Positions 46,370-55,711 of a stretch of 64,000 bases of DNA are shown piece by piece. The first letter of the stretch is position 1, and the number at the start of each line of letters is the position of its first letter. The notes under the pieces were generated by a model. It did no database searches and was not told the DNA's origin. It worked only from the letters and a program-made list of their open reading frames with translations. The translations under genes were made by a program, and so were the position numbers. Source of the stretch: Halomonas sp. GD1P12 (lineage in GTDB: Bacteria; Pseudomonadota; Gammaproteobacteria; Pseudomonadales; Halomonadaceae); the NCBI RefSeq assembly GCF_025725645.1, contig NZ_CP107007.1, positions 3,224,001 through 3,288,000 on the forward strand, read 5' to 3'.

Positions 46370-47313
46370 TGGCCGGTTTCATCCTCAAGCGGCTTTTATT
46401 GCTGCCGCTACTACTGCTGGCGGCGTCCATCATCATCTTTTTGCTGCTGCGTCTCGGGCCGTCGGATCCGGCGATGGACTACCTGCGCCTCTCCCAGGTG
46501 CCGCCCACGCCCCAGGCGCTCGAGCACGCGCGGGCGGCGCTCGGCCTCGACCAGCCGCTGATCACTCAGTACGCTCAGTGGCTTTCAAGCGCGGTGCGCC
46601 TCGATTTCGGCGTCTCCTACGCCACCCAGCGCCCGGTATTCGAGGACATGCTGCACTTTCTGCCGGCGACCCTCGAGCTTGCCGGCGTCGCGCTGGTGCT
46701 GACGCTGCTGGTATCGATTCCGCTCGGCCGCTGGGCGGCGCGCCACCATCACCGCGCCCCGGATCTCGTCGTGCGCCTGATCGCCTTTTTTGGTGTATCG
46801 ATGCCCAACTTCTGGCTCGGCTTTCTGCTGGTGCTGCTGTTTTCGGTGACCCTGGGGTGGCTTCCGCCGATGGGCCGCGGCGGCGTCGCGCACTTGGTGC
46901 TGCCGGCCGTGGCGATTTCGCTGATGTCGCTTTCGATCAACGCGCGGATGCTGCGCGCCAGCATGCTGGAGGTGGGAAGCCAGCGCCACGTGCAGTACGC
47001 CCGTCTGCGCGGGCTTGGCGAGCGCGAGGTGGAGCGCCGCCACGTGCTGAGAAACGCCCTGCTTCCGATCATCACCGCCACCGGCATGCACGTCGGCGAG
47101 CTGATCGGCGGCACGCTGATCATCGAGAGCATCTTCGGCTGGCCGGGCGTGGGGCGCTACGCCGTATCGGCGATCTTCAACCGCGACTACCCGGTCATCC
47201 AGTGCTTCACGCTGCTGATGGTGACCATCTTCGTGGTCTGCAATCTGATCGTCGATATCGTTTACGCCGCCGCCGACCCGCGCATTCGTATTTCCAGGGA
47301 GGGCGTGCAGTGA
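46366..47313 (+). CDS. nikB: Nickel ABC transporter permease NikB
   Basis: A 315-residue inner-membrane permease of the DppB/OppB type with six or so hydrophobic segments. The N-terminus [21 protein letters not shown] is the typical first helix. The EAA-loop segment [29 protein letters not shown] contacts the ATPase subunits. Its start overlaps the nikA stop and its stop overlaps the nikC GTG, giving one tightly coupled operon. Confidence 0.93.
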   Translation: MMAGFILKRLLLLPLLLLAASIIIFLLLRLGPSDPAMDYLRLSQVPPTPQALEHARAALGLDQPLITQYAQWLSSAVRLDFGVSYATQRPVFEDMLHFLPATLELAGVALVLTLLVSIPLGRWAARHHHRAPDLVVRLIAFFGVSMPNFWLGFLLVLLFSVTLGWLPPMGRGGVAHLVLPAVAISLMSLSINARMLRASMLEVGSQRHVQYARLRGLGEREVERRHVLRNALLPIITATGMHVGELIGGTLIIESIFGWPGVGRYAVSAIFNRDYPVIQCFTLLMVTIFVVCNLIVDIVYAAADPRIRISREGVQ

Positions 47314-48191
47314 GGTCTTCGAGCGCATCGTTCTCGCCGTCGTCTCATTCTCCATCTCGGGGGCGCTTGCCCAAGGCGCGCCTGACCACCTGCATCGCTC
47401 TGGCGCTGGTGGCGGGGCTGGTGTTCGTGGCGCTGTTCGGCGCCGGGCTCTCGCCGTTTGACCCCAACGCCGTGACGCTCTCCGAGCGCCTCGCCCCGCC
47501 GAGCGCCACGCACTGGCTCGGCACCGACCACTTGGGGCGCGACATTCTCGCACGGCTTCTGGAGGGCACGCGGGTCTCGCTCGGCGTGGTCGCCGTGACG
47601 CTTTCACTGCTGCTGGCGCTGGGCATCGTGGTGGGCGGCAGCGCCGGGGTCATCGGCGGGCGCTTCGATCAGATCACCATGCGCATGACGGATATCTTTC
47701 TGACCTTCCCCACCTTCGTGCTGTCGCTGTTCATGATCGGCATGCTGGGCACGGGGCTTACCAACGTGATACTCGCCATCGCCCTCTCCCACTGGGCCTG
47801 GTACGCGCGGATCACTCGCTCGGTGGTGCTGTCGCTCAAGCACCGCGACTACATCAGCGCCGCGCGCATGGCCGGCGCCGGGCGGCTGCGCATCTTTACC
47901 CGCCACCTGCTGCCATCCACGCTTTCGCAGCTGGCGGTGCTCGCCTCGCTCGATATCGGTCACATCATGCTACACGTCTCGGGCCTGTCGTTTCTCGGGC
48001 TCGGGGTCGCCGCCCCCACGCCGGAGTGGGGCGTGATGCTCTCGGATGCGCGCCAGTTCGTCTGGACCGAGCCACGTTTGATGCTCTGGCCGGGGCTGGC
48101 GCTGTTTTTGAGCGTGATGGCCTTCAACCTGCTGGGCGACGCGCTGCGCGACCGCCTCGACCCTCAACTTCAACGGGAGCACACGCATTGA
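47310..48191 (+). CDS. nikC: Nickel ABC transporter permease NikC (GTG start)
   Basis: A 293-residue permease of the DppC type. [42 protein letters not shown] is the conserved N-terminal periplasmic block, and the EAA loop is [30 protein letters not shown] placed the start at GTG 47310, overlapping the nikB stop, with GGGAGG 7 bases upstream. The open frame continues far upstream into nikA, but that part is a shadow. Confidence 0.92.
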   Translation: MRSSSASFSPSSHSPSRGRLPKARLTTCIALALVAGLVFVALFGAGLSPFDPNAVTLSERLAPPSATHWLGTDHLGRDILARLLEGTRVSLGVVAVTLSLLLALGIVVGGSAGVIGGRFDQITMRMTDIFLTFPTFVLSLFMIGMLGTGLTNVILAIALSHWAWYARITRSVVLSLKHRDYISAARMAGAGRLRIFTRHLLPSTLSQLAVLASLDIGHIMLHVSGLSFLGLGVAAPTPEWGVMLSDARQFVWTEPRLMLWPGLALFLSVMAFNLLGDALRDRLDPQLQREHTH

Positions 48192-48979
48192 ACGCGCCGC
48201 CCACGCACCGCACCCTGACCCTTGAAGGCATGACCGTCGACACCCACGACGAGCGTCTGGTCGACGACGTCTCGATCACTCTCGAGCGCGGCGAAGTGGT
48301 GGCGCTGGTCGGCGCCAGCGGCTCGGGCAAGTCGCTGAGCTGCGCCGCGGCCCTCGACACCCTGCCCAGCGGTACGATCAAACGCGCGGGCCAGGTCCAC
48401 CTCGACGGTATGCCGATCGCCGCGTCGCTTTTGCGCGGACGAGTGGTCGCCTCGATCATGCAAAACCCGCGCAGCGCCTTCAATCCGGTGCGCACGCTCA
48501 AAAGCCACTTCGATGAAACGCTCAAGGCGCTAGGCGTGGCGAGAAAGGCGCGCGGGCCGCGTAGCCGCCAGGCGATGCTCGACGCGGGGCTCGATGAGCC
48601 CGAGCGGCTGTTGAAGCTTTATCCGTTTGAAATGAGCGGCGGGATGCTGCAGCGCACGATGATCGCGCTGGCGCTGGCAAGCGAAGCGCCGTTTCTGTTC
48701 GCCGACGAGCCGACCACGGATCTCGATGTGATCCACCAGCGCGACATCCTCGATCTGCTCGCCGATCTGCGTACGCGCTTCGGGCTGGGGCTTTTGCTGA
48801 TCACCCACGACATGGGCGTGGTGGCGCGCCTGGCCGACCGGGTGCTGGTGATGGACCAGGGCCGGCTGGTGGAGAGCGCACCGGTCGAAACGCTTTTTGA
48901 GCGCCCGCAGCACGGCGTCACCCGGGCGCTGGTCGAGGCGCACCTGGCGCTCTACCCGCATCGGCAGGCACCGTCATGA
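48188..48979 (+). CDS. nikD: Nickel ABC transporter ATP-binding protein NikD (TTG start)
   Basis: A 263-residue ABC ATPase. Walker A GASGSGKSLSC is near residues 39-49. The signature is MSGGMLQR, as usual for NikD/DppD-type subunits, with Walker B FLFADEPTTDLD and H-loop THD. The start is inferred as TTG at 48188, overlapping the nikC stop (ATTGA), since no ATG is found nearby and the Thr-Leu-Glu-Gly ABC opening follows at once; GGGAG lies upstream. It partners with NikE. Confidence 0.9.
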   Translation: MNAPPTHRTLTLEGMTVDTHDERLVDDVSITLERGEVVALVGASGSGKSLSCAAALDTLPSGTIKRAGQVHLDGMPIAASLLRGRVVASIMQNPRSAFNPVRTLKSHFDETLKALGVARKARGPRSRQAMLDAGLDEPERLLKLYPFEMSGGMLQRTMIALALASEAPFLFADEPTTDLDVIHQRDILDLLADLRTRFGLGLLLITHDMGVVARLADRVLVMDQGRLVESAPVETLFERPQHGVTRALVEAHLALYPHRQAPS

Positions 48980-48989
48980 GGCTGGTCAT

Positions 48990-49820
48990 ATGAGTTTTTT
49001 AAGCGCCGAAGGCGTCTCTCACGGCTACTCCTCGAGGCGGTCGCTGTTGCGCCGCCGCCCGGCCCAGCCCGTGCTGTCAGAGGTGTCGCTTGAGATCGCA
49101 CCGGGCGAAACCCTGGGGCTTCTCGGGCGCAGCGGCTGCGGCAAGAGCACTCTGGCGCGCCTGCTCACCGGGCTCGAAACGCCAAGCCTGGGCACGGTGC
49201 GTTTTCAAGGCAACGCGTTATCCAACCTCGACAAACCCGGCTGGCAGGCGTTTCGCCGCCAGGTGCAAATGGTGTTTCAGGATCCGCAGAACGCGGTGAA
49301 CCCGCGCCTCACCGTGAGTGATATCATCAGCGAGCCGCTGATTCACCTCACCGACCTGGACCGTGCCCAGCACCCGGCCCGGGTGGCGGAGCTTCTCGAC
49401 GCCGTCGGCCTGGCCCGCCGGCTTGCCCACCGCTACCCGTTCGAACTCAGCGGCGGTCAGCTTCAGCGCGTGTGTATCGCCCGGGCACTTGCGCCTCGGC
49501 CGTCGCTGATCGTGCTGGATGAAGCGGTCTCGAATCTGGATCTGCACCTGCAGCTCCAGATGCTCGAACTCTTCACCGCTTTGCAGCGCGACGTTGGCGT
49601 GGCGTTCTTGTTCGTCACTCACGATCTTCGTCTGGTCGAGCGCTTCTGCTCACGGGTACTGGTCATGGGCGCCGGGCGGCTGGTCGAGGACCGCCCCGTC
49701 ACCTCGCCATTGACGCTGACCTCACCAGAGGGGCAGGCGCTTTTCCAGGCGGTGCTGCCGGCGTTTCCCGTTCAAATGACGTCATTACGGGAACGACTCC
49801 CACTTGAGAGTGTCTCTTGA
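48990..49820 (+). CDS. nikE: Nickel ABC transporter ATP-binding protein NikE
   Basis: A 276-residue ABC ATPase. Walker A GRSGCGKSTLA is near 50-60, with QMVFQDPQNAVNPR (Q-loop), ELSGGQLQRVCIARAL (signature), LIVLDEAVSNLD (Walker B) and THD (H-loop). EPLIHLTDL and EAVSNLDLHLQLQML match NikE of enterics. The ATG follows the nikD stop by 10 bp. Last gene of the importer; a small secreted protein follows after 33 bp. Confidence 0.93.
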   Translation: MSFLSAEGVSHGYSSRRSLLRRRPAQPVLSEVSLEIAPGETLGLLGRSGCGKSTLARLLTGLETPSLGTVRFQGNALSNLDKPGWQAFRRQVQMVFQDPQNAVNPRLTVSDIISEPLIHLTDLDRAQHPARVAELLDAVGLARRLAHRYPFELSGGQLQRVCIARALAPRPSLIVLDEAVSNLDLHLQLQMLELFTALQRDVGVAFLFVTHDLRLVERFCSRVLVMGAGRLVEDRPVTSPLTLTSPEGQALFQAVLPAFPVQMTSLRERLPLESVS

Positions 49821-49853
49821 GCGCAACGCTCTACCTATAAAGGATGTGTCTTC

Positions 49854-50207
49854 ATGAAAAAATTCGCCCTATTTCTGAGCCTGGCCGCGGCCCTAACCAC
49901 CCAGGGCGCCTTCGCTCAAAGCCAGGCGTGCTCGTCCGAGGCGCTGATGGCCGCCAACCAGAACGTGTACGACCAGCTGGAAGCCTACGCGGCCAACCAG
50001 ATGCAGCAGGGCAAAACTGCCGAGGAGCTCACCGCTGACATGGAAGCGATCACCAGCGCCGGCGGCGTTCAGGACGTACTTTCTCGCCATCAGGACGAGC
50101 TCGAACTGATGGAGCCAGGATCAGGTCACGAGCCCTCCCAGGCGCTATGTGACGACATGTACGCCATGATCGACGACATGCAGGCCGAGCTCGACGCCCG
50201 CCAATAA
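49854..50207 (+). CDS. Small secreted protein of unknown function
   Basis: 117 residues with a clear signal peptide (MKKFALFLSLAAALTTQGAFA, cleavage after AFA). The mature part is acidic and helical, rich in Gln, Glu, Asp, Ala and Met, with two Cys (QACSSEAL and ALCDDM) that could form a disulfide. AAGGATG precedes the ATG. Only 33 bp separate it from nikE, so it could be co-transcribed with the nickel importer, but it shows no metal motif. Family not recognised. Confidence 0.7.
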   Translation: MKKFALFLSLAAALTTQGAFAQSQACSSEALMAANQNVYDQLEAYAANQMQQGKTAEELTADMEAITSAGGVQDVLSRHQDELELMEPGSGHEPSQALCDDMYAMIDDMQAELDARQ

Positions 50208-50326
50208 CCGGTCACACCTTTGCGGTGTCGTTGCCTGCGCGGCACCGCTTGAATAACGCCCTCCCCGCCTTAATATCATGTGCCATGCTTGTTTTATTCT
50301 TTCCCTAGCAGAGCGCAGAACGTGAC

Positions 50327-51265
50327 ATGTCGATTATTGATCCCCGCACCGGAAATACGCTGACGGCCGAACCCGCCGCCGACACTGCCGCCAGCGGCAG
50401 CCGGCCCGCCGTCGCCCGCGACGATGTGATCATCGAGCTGAGCGCGGCCAACATTCAGAAAGTGCTGGAAGCCTCGAGCCAGGTACCGGTGCTGCTCGAC
50501 AGCTACTCGCCGGCCAACGAGCCCTGCCAGCAGCTGATCAGCGTGCTCGAAAAGCTGGCGCTGGAGTACGGCGGCGCCTTCCTGCTGGCCAAACTCGACG
50601 CTCAGGCCAACCCGGAGATCGCCGCACAGCTCGGCGTGCGCTCGGTGCCGGACGTCAAGCTCGTAAGCCAGGGCGGCCTGGTCGATGGCTTCCAGGGGGC
50701 GCTGCCGGAAAAAGAGGTGCGTGAGTGGCTCGGGCGCTACATTCAGGCCCCGGAGGATGCACCGGCCACGCCCGAAGAGCAGGCCGAAGCGGCGCTGGCC
50801 GAGGGTGACACCGCCACCGCCAGGGAGATCTACCAGACGCTGATCACCCAGTACCCGGAGTACCACGCCTACCAGGTAGCCATGGCGAAGGTGCTGGTGG
50901 CCGAGGGCCAGCGCGACGAGGCGCGCAGCGTGCTCGACAACTTGCCGCCGGAAGAGCGCGAAGGAGCAGCCGCCCGCGGCGTACGCGCCAGCATCGAATT
51001 CAGCGAGCAGGCCCTCTCCGCCGAGGAAATCGCCGCCCTGGGGGTTCGCGACGACAGCGAAGCGCGCTACCAGCGCGCCCTGCGTCAGGTCGCCGACGGC
51101 GACTACGATACGGGCCTTGAAGGGCTTCTGACGCTGATGAAGTCCGATCGCGCCTATAACGATGACGCCGCGCGCAAGACGCTTTTGCAGGTGTTCGACG
51201 CCCTCGGCGCCGACCACCCGTTGACCGTGGCCTACCGTCGCAAGCTCTTTGCGCTGCTCTACTGA
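50327..51265 (+). CDS. cnoX: Thioredoxin-domain chaperedoxin (CnoX/YbbN-like)
   Basis: 312 residues. A thioredoxin fold spans about 30-140 (VPVLLDSYSPANEPCQQL ... FLLAKLDAQANPEIAAQLGVRSVPDVKLV). The active-site CxxC is reduced to a single Cys (N-E-P-C), as in E. coli CnoX with SxxC. A TPR-like helical region covers 145-312, as in CnoX, which protects substrates from hypochlorous-acid-induced aggregation and hands them to GroEL or DnaK. It ends overlapping the convergent aminotransferase by 7 bp. Confidence 0.85.
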   Translation: MSIIDPRTGNTLTAEPAADTAASGSRPAVARDDVIIELSAANIQKVLEASSQVPVLLDSYSPANEPCQQLISVLEKLALEYGGAFLLAKLDAQANPEIAAQLGVRSVPDVKLVSQGGLVDGFQGALPEKEVREWLGRYIQAPEDAPATPEEQAEAALAEGDTATAREIYQTLITQYPEYHAYQVAMAKVLVAEGQRDEARSVLDNLPPEEREGAAARGVRASIEFSEQALSAEEIAALGVRDDSEARYQRALRQVADGDYDTGLEGLLTLMKSDRAYNDDAARKTLLQVFDALGADHPLTVAYRRKLFALLY

Positions 51266-52431
51266 GCCGCGGGCCCCAGCACCGCGTCGAGCCGCAAAAG
51301 CGCCGCTTCGAGCTCGGCGCCCGTGGTGCCGAAATTCAGGCGCAGAAAGCCGGGGCGGCCAAACGCCGCTCCGTCGGAAAGCGCCACTCCCGCTTGCTCC
51401 TTGAGCGCTTGATAGGGCGAATCGCCCAGATTCGCCCGGCGCACGTCGAGCCACGCCAGATAGGTCGCCTCCGGGACGCTTAGACTCACCCCGGGCCAGC
51501 GGGCCACATACTGCTTTAGCCTGTCGCGGTGGCCGCGCAGCACCTCTAGCAGCGCCTGGCGCCAGGGCTCGCCCTGGCCATAGGCGGCGTCGGCGGCCAC
51601 CAGACCCAGCACATTCACCTCCGGTAGTAGCCCCTTGCAGGCCGTGGCAAATCGCTGGCGGAGCGTGGCGTCCGGAATCACCGCGCAGGCGCTCGAGAGC
51701 CCTGCCAGGTTGAAGGTCTTGGACGGCGCCCAGAGCGTGATCGTGCGCCGGGCGAGCTCCGGAAACAGTGCGGCCAACGGGCGGTGTTGCGCACCCTCCT
51801 CGAGCAGAAGATCGCAGTGCAGCTCGTCGGACACCACGAAAAGATCGAAGCGCGCGACCAGCTCGGCCAATCCTTCAAGCTCTTCATGGCGCCAGACGCG
51901 GCCGGTCGGGTTGTGCGGGTGGCACCAGAGCAGCAGACGCGTCTCTGGCGTGATGGCAGCTTCCAACGCTTCGAGATCGAGCCGCCAGGACTCGCCGGGG
52001 CTGGTGGGTTCGGCGAGTCTTGCCTGCTGACTCACGCGCCCGGTACGCTCGGCCACGGCCAGAAACGGCGGGTAGATGGGTGTGGCGGTGAGCACGGCGT
52101 CGCCGGGCTTTGTCAGCGCCAGCGTGGCGAAGTGCAGTGCGGGCACCACGCCGGGCAGCCAGTGCTGCCACTCGGCCTCGATCGGCCAGTCGTAGTGTGC
52201 CGCGCTCCAATCACAAAGCGTCTTCTTGAGCGTTTCGGGCACCTCGCCGTAGCCATACACGCCGTGGGCGACGCGGCGCTCGAGCGCCTCGATCACCGCC
52301 GGCGGCGAACGAAAGTCCATGTCCGCCACCCACAGCGGCAGGATGTCGGCGCCGTAGCGGTGCCATTTTTGTGACGAGTAGCCCCCTTCGGGGTGGCGCC
52401 GCTCGACAGGCGTGGCAAAATCGAAGCCCAT
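51259..52431 (-). CDS. PatB/MalY-type PLP-dependent C-S lyase / aminotransferase
   Basis: 390 residues from MGFDFATPVERR. A fold-type I PLP enzyme: LPLWVADMDF near the N-terminus is the PatB/MalY hallmark, HPHNPTGRVW the cofactor-ring region, SDELHCDLL carries the PLP Asp, and SKTFNLAG the Schiff-base Lys. RLNFGTT near the end has the carboxylate-binding Arg. Likely a cystathionine beta-lyase or aminotransferase releasing thiols from S-cysteine conjugates. The upstream ATG at 52569 is unlikely, since the family starts near FDF. Confidence 0.88.
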   Translation of the reverse strand: MGFDFATPVERRHPEGGYSSQKWHRYGADILPLWVADMDFRSPPAVIEALERRVAHGVYGYGEVPETLKKTLCDWSAAHYDWPIEAEWQHWLPGVVPALHFATLALTKPGDAVLTATPIYPPFLAVAERTGRVSQQARLAEPTSPGESWRLDLEALEAAITPETRLLLWCHPHNPTGRVWRHEELEGLAELVARFDLFVVSDELHCDLLLEEGAQHRPLAALFPELARRTITLWAPSKTFNLAGLSSACAVIPDATLRQRFATACKGLLPEVNVLGLVAADAAYGQGEPWRQALLEVLRGHRDRLKQYVARWPGVSLSVPEATYLAWLDVRRANLGDSPYQALKEQAGVALSDGAAFGRPGFLRLNFGTTGAELEAALLRLDAVLGPAAQ

Positions 52432-52469
52432 GAGAGTTCTCACTGATTGCGAAAGGATTGACGACGAGC

Positions 52470-52901
52470 ATGGCGCAAAACGACTTTTACACCAGGATGC
52501 GCGCGGGACTGGCGGCGCTTTTACGCCAGTGGCGCTCGCTGGGTCAGGCGGATGCCGACCAGCTGGCACTCATTCTGGCGGAAACCGCGCGGGTCGCCAA
52601 GCTGGGCACGCCGGACGCCACGCCCAGCGGGCGGGATCTCGAGCGCTGGAGCGATGACACCGAGGGCACCATGCCGCTTTGGGCACCGCGCACCGCGGTT
52701 TTTTTGCTCAATCAGATGCCTGCCCGCCCGACGCCGCAAAGCGATGAAGAGGCGTGCGCTTGGGCCTACTGCTGGCTCAAGAACCGCGCGTTCGATTCAC
52801 AAGAGGCCGCTCGCGCCGCCCTGCCCGCCCACCTTCAGGCCCCGCTCGAGCAGGCGCTCGACGCGGCCTGGCGCGACCAGCAGGGCCTGCGCCTGATCTA
52901 A
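52470..52901 (+). CDS. Hypothetical protein
   Basis: 143 residues. Soluble and helical, with two Trp-rich segments (LERWSDDTEGTMPLWAPR and EACAWAYCWLKNRAF). I do not recognise the family, although its layout and size recall small conserved Halomonas proteins. The start could also be TTG at 52458. It is divergent from the PatB-like gene with 38 bp between the two starts, so its promoter lies within that gene or the short gap. Confidence 0.6.
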   Translation: MAQNDFYTRMRAGLAALLRQWRSLGQADADQLALILAETARVAKLGTPDATPSGRDLERWSDDTEGTMPLWAPRTAVFLLNQMPARPTPQSDEEACAWAYCWLKNRAFDSQEAARAALPAHLQAPLEQALDAAWRDQQGLRLI

Positions 52902-53103
52902 CCCGCCGCGCCGGTGGACCCGGCGTGTCTCTTCGTTTTCATTACCCCGTCTTCATGCTCCTCGTTTTTACTGCCGGCTGTTCGTTTCCGGCTTTTCGCC
53001 CGCCTGTATACAAAGTGCTTATATGACGCGCCGCGAATATAAACGACCATGGAGTGCAGAGTGGCAGCGCCGACCCGCTGGCGACGCGCATCGATACCTG
53101 CGC

Positions 53104-53496
53104 TTAGCGCTTGCGCACCGGCGATTTCGGCTTAAATCCGGCGGGCTTGGTGGACAGCCACTCGACGAAGGCACGAATGTCCGGGTCCTGGGCCAGCGAC
53201 TCGACGCTTGGAAAGCGGTCGGCCAGCTCGCGCTCGCTGTAAAGCCGGTGAAGGTGCTTGTGGCAGGGGTGGCAAAGCCAGGCAATGGCGGTCAGGCGCT
53301 CCTCGCGGCTGTAGCGTTTTCGATAGCGCGGTTTGTTGTGCAGCGTACGGGGAATCAGGTGGTGCTTGGTGAGCGCTGCGGCTCGATGGCATAGCTCGCA
53401 CTGCGCCGGCTTGGCGGGCGGCGACAGCGAATGGCCGGATGAGAACGCGGTATCCACGAAGCCTGGATCTCCTGAGCGGCAAAACTTGAACATCAT
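53104..53496 (-). CDS. HNH endonuclease-like protein
   Basis: 130 residues. CELCHRAAALTKHHLIPRTLHNK (33-55) and WLCHPCHKHLHRLYSERELA (73-92) give the CxxC...HH...N...CxxCH...H pattern of HNH nucleases with a structural zinc. The C-terminus is Lys/Arg-rich (KPKSPVRKR). Such small HNH proteins are common chromosomal genes of unclear role. It is divergent from the membrane-protein gene with only 24 bp between starts. The exact start is uncertain; no clear ribosome site was seen. Confidence 0.75.
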   Translation of the reverse strand: MMFKFCRSGDPGFVDTAFSSGHSLSPPAKPAQCELCHRAAALTKHHLIPRTLHNKPRYRKRYSREERLTAIAWLCHPCHKHLHRLYSERELADRFPSVESLAQDPDIRAFVEWLSTKPAGFKPKSPVRKR

Positions 53497-53520
53497 TAAT
53501 ACGTATAAGGATAATCGAGA

Positions 53521-54345
53521 ATGCTGGAAGTTCCTCTCGGCTGGCAGTTGGCCAAGATTGCCGCCTCGGTGAGCATGGTGCTGGGCCTGGGCGTCATCGC
53601 GGTGCGCGTGAGCCCTCGGGTCGCGGGGCTTTTGGCGGGCTATCCACTGGGCACGGCGCTGGCGCTTTTTTTCATTGGCCTTGAAATCTCACCGCTCTAC
53701 GCTGCGCAAAGCGCGGTCCATACCCTGGCAGGCTTTACCGCTACCATGGCCCTGGGCGCGGGCTACTGGCTTTGCGGGCGAACGCCCGGTATGAGAGGCA
53801 TCTTGCTGGGAACCTGCGGGGGCCTGGCGGCCTGGTTCGCCGTGAGCCTGGTGCTTGCTCGGTTCGATTTCACGCGACTCTCCGGCACGCTTGTAACGCT
53901 GTGCGCCATCGTGGTGTTCAGTCTTCTGTTTCGGCGTATTCCCGACAGCGTGGCCAGCGCCCGAGCGCCGTTCTCCTGGCGGGCGCTCTTCGCGCGCGCG
54001 CTGCTGGCAACGGCGATCATTTTCGTCATTACCACGCTGGCCCACTGGGTACCGACCGCCTGGGCGGGGACGCTGGCCGCCTTTCCGATTACCATGCTGC
54101 CCTTTTTGCTGATTCTTCATCTGAGCCAGGGGCCCGCCCCAGCCGCCACGGTCATCAAGCACTACCCCATGGGGCTTGGCTCGCTCTGGAGCTATGCGCT
54201 GTGCGTTTCCTATACCTACGACGCCTGGGGGCTGGTCCCGGGAACGCTGGCAGGCTTTCTGGTCGCAACGCTCTGGCTTCTTGGTTGGATGAAGCTTCAA
54301 CGCTGGTGGAGCGCACGCCGGCTCAAAGCAAGGCCCGGCGTTTGA
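53521..54345 (+). CDS. Multi-pass membrane protein
   Basis: 274 residues with about eight hydrophobic helices (for example ASVSMVLGLGVIAVRV, GTALALFFIGLEI, GYWLCG, LLATAIIFVITTLAHW, FPITMLPFLLILHL). The two halves look similar in layout (AGYPLGTALALF versus AAFPITMLPFLL), suggesting an internal duplication, as in some small transporters and GlpM-like proteins. The family is not recognised with confidence. AAGGA precedes the ATG. Likely an inner-membrane transporter or integrity protein. Confidence 0.65.
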   Translation: MLEVPLGWQLAKIAASVSMVLGLGVIAVRVSPRVAGLLAGYPLGTALALFFIGLEISPLYAAQSAVHTLAGFTATMALGAGYWLCGRTPGMRGILLGTCGGLAAWFAVSLVLARFDFTRLSGTLVTLCAIVVFSLLFRRIPDSVASARAPFSWRALFARALLATAIIFVITTLAHWVPTAWAGTLAAFPITMLPFLLILHLSQGPAPAATVIKHYPMGLGSLWSYALCVSYTYDAWGLVPGTLAGFLVATLWLLGWMKLQRWWSARRLKARPGV

Positions 54346-54399
54346 CCAAACGCGACCAGGCATCTATGCCAGGTATTCCACTCTTTAAAAGGGACGCCC

Positions 54400-54801
54400 A
54401 TGTTCACACGCACCATCGACCCCGCTTTTTACGACACCGATGCGCTCGGCCACATCAACAACACGCGCCTGCCCGCCTGGTTCGAGCTTGCGCGCAACGA
54501 TCTGTTCACGCTGTTCACGCCGGATCTCGACCCCAAAAAGTGGCGCCTGATGATGGCGCGCATGGAAGTCGACTACCGTGCTGAACTGTTTTACGGTCAC
54601 CCCGTCGAACTACGTACCTACCTGACGCGCTTGGGCAACAGCTCGTTCACGGTGACTCAGGAAGCGCATCAGCTGGGTAAACTGACCAACGTGGGCCACA
54701 CCGTCATGCTGCAATACGATCATCAGGCCAAGCGCGCGCTGCCCATCGAAGGCGAGCTGCGAGCCGCTTTGGAGGCGCACCTGCAGGACGCGCCCGCCTG
54801 A
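54400..54801 (+). CDS. Acyl-CoA thioesterase, 4HBT/hot-dog family
   Basis: 133 residues. The N-terminus FYDTDALGHINNTRLPAWFELAR holds the 4HBT active-site Asp and the H-N-N motif, followed by a hot-dog fold (VDYRAELFYGHPVELRTYLTRLGNSSFTVTQEAHQ). It hydrolyses acyl-CoA thioesters in the cytoplasm; the substrate cannot be read from sequence. An AAAAGGG site lies upstream of the ATG. Same direction as its neighbours. Confidence 0.88.
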   Translation: MFTRTIDPAFYDTDALGHINNTRLPAWFELARNDLFTLFTPDLDPKKWRLMMARMEVDYRAELFYGHPVELRTYLTRLGNSSFTVTQEAHQLGKLTNVGHTVMLQYDHQAKRALPIEGELRAALEAHLQDAPA

Positions 54802-54832
54802 TCCACCGCCCGTGCCGAGCGCAGGAGAGACC

Positions 54833-55135
54833 ATGGCCATACGCTACAACCTTTGGCTCGAGCCGGACAACACGGCCAGACACAAGACCGTGGAGGCGGA
54901 CCTGGAGCGCTATTTCGTGGAGCGTTTCGCCGACTATCCGCATATCCGCTTGTTCGGCGCCGACCCCTACGATTATGATGCCCCGTTCAATCGTCTGTAT
55001 GACGTGCTGATCGCGCGCGCCGCCGAGTACTGCGAGCGCACCTGGTCCTACGTCGCCTCCCCGGAGCAGCTCAACCGCTGCTTTTTCCGCGCCGTGGGCC
55101 GCTCCAATAAATTTGTTCGAGACGAGCAACGCTAA
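54833..55135 (+). CDS. Hypothetical protein
   Basis: 100 residues starting MAIRYNLWLEPDN, with CAGGAG 7 bases upstream. A mixed alpha/beta protein rich in aromatic residues (RYFVERFADYPHIRLFGADPYDYDAPFNRLYDV). I do not recognise the family. It lies 11 bp upstream of the DUF501 gene, so the two are probably co-transcribed. Confidence 0.65.
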   Translation: MAIRYNLWLEPDNTARHKTVEADLERYFVERFADYPHIRLFGADPYDYDAPFNRLYDVLIARAAEYCERTWSYVASPEQLNRCFFRAVGRSNKFVRDEQR

Positions 55136-55146
55136 GAGATTTTTTG

Positions 55147-55665
55147 ATGGTAATCCGTACCGACCACGCCCCCACCGAGCATCAGCTTGAGATCATCACC
55201 CGACAGCTGGGCCGGGCGCCCCGCGGTATCGAAGCCGTCGCCGCCGAAGACGAACACGGCACGCCCCTGGCGCTGCGCATGGCGCCGATCGTCGACGGCA
55301 AGCCCTTCCCCACGCTGTACTGGCTCTGCTCGGACGTGCTCAAGATCGAAATCTCGCGGGTCGAGGCGGTCGGGGTGATCAAGTCGCTGGAGCAGCGCCT
55401 GCAGGAAGAGCCCGAGTTTCTGGAGCGCTACCGCCAAAGCCACCGTGACTACGTCGCCGCGCGCTGGTCGTTCATGAGCGAGTCGCAGCGCAGTGAGGTC
55501 GAGCGTCTTGGTTATCGTGAGGTGCTCACCGAGCGCGGCATCGGCGGCATCAGCAACTGGCAGCAGATACGCTGCCTGCACACCCAGTACGCCCATCACC
55601 TGGGCAGCCACAACGTGATCGGCGCCTGGATGGACGAGCACTACCAGATCGATCGCCACGTCTAG
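55147..55665 (+). CDS. DUF501 domain-containing protein
   Basis: 172 residues. QLGRAPRGIEAVA, PTLYWLCSDVLKIEISRVEAVGVI and the C-terminal CLHTQYAHHLGSHNVIG match the DUF501 family, whose function is unknown; the conserved Cys and His suggest possible metal binding. It follows the 100-residue hypothetical protein by 11 bp and precedes the LOG-family enzyme by 46 bp. No ribosome site better than AAGAGA is seen. Confidence 0.82.
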   Translation: MVIRTDHAPTEHQLEIITRQLGRAPRGIEAVAAEDEHGTPLALRMAPIVDGKPFPTLYWLCSDVLKIEISRVEAVGVIKSLEQRLQEEPEFLERYRQSHRDYVAARWSFMSESQRSEVERLGYREVLTERGIGGISNWQQIRCLHTQYAHHLGSHNVIGAWMDEHYQIDRHV

Positions 55666-55711
55666 CGCTCTCTTCCCTTCACATAGACCACTGCATTACA
55701 GGAATCACGCC

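Noticed and set aside
46311..47309. 333-codon upstream extension of the nikC frame
   Set aside because: The frame overlaps nikA and nikB entirely in another frame, with Arg/Ala-rich shadow composition; nikC starts at GTG 47310.
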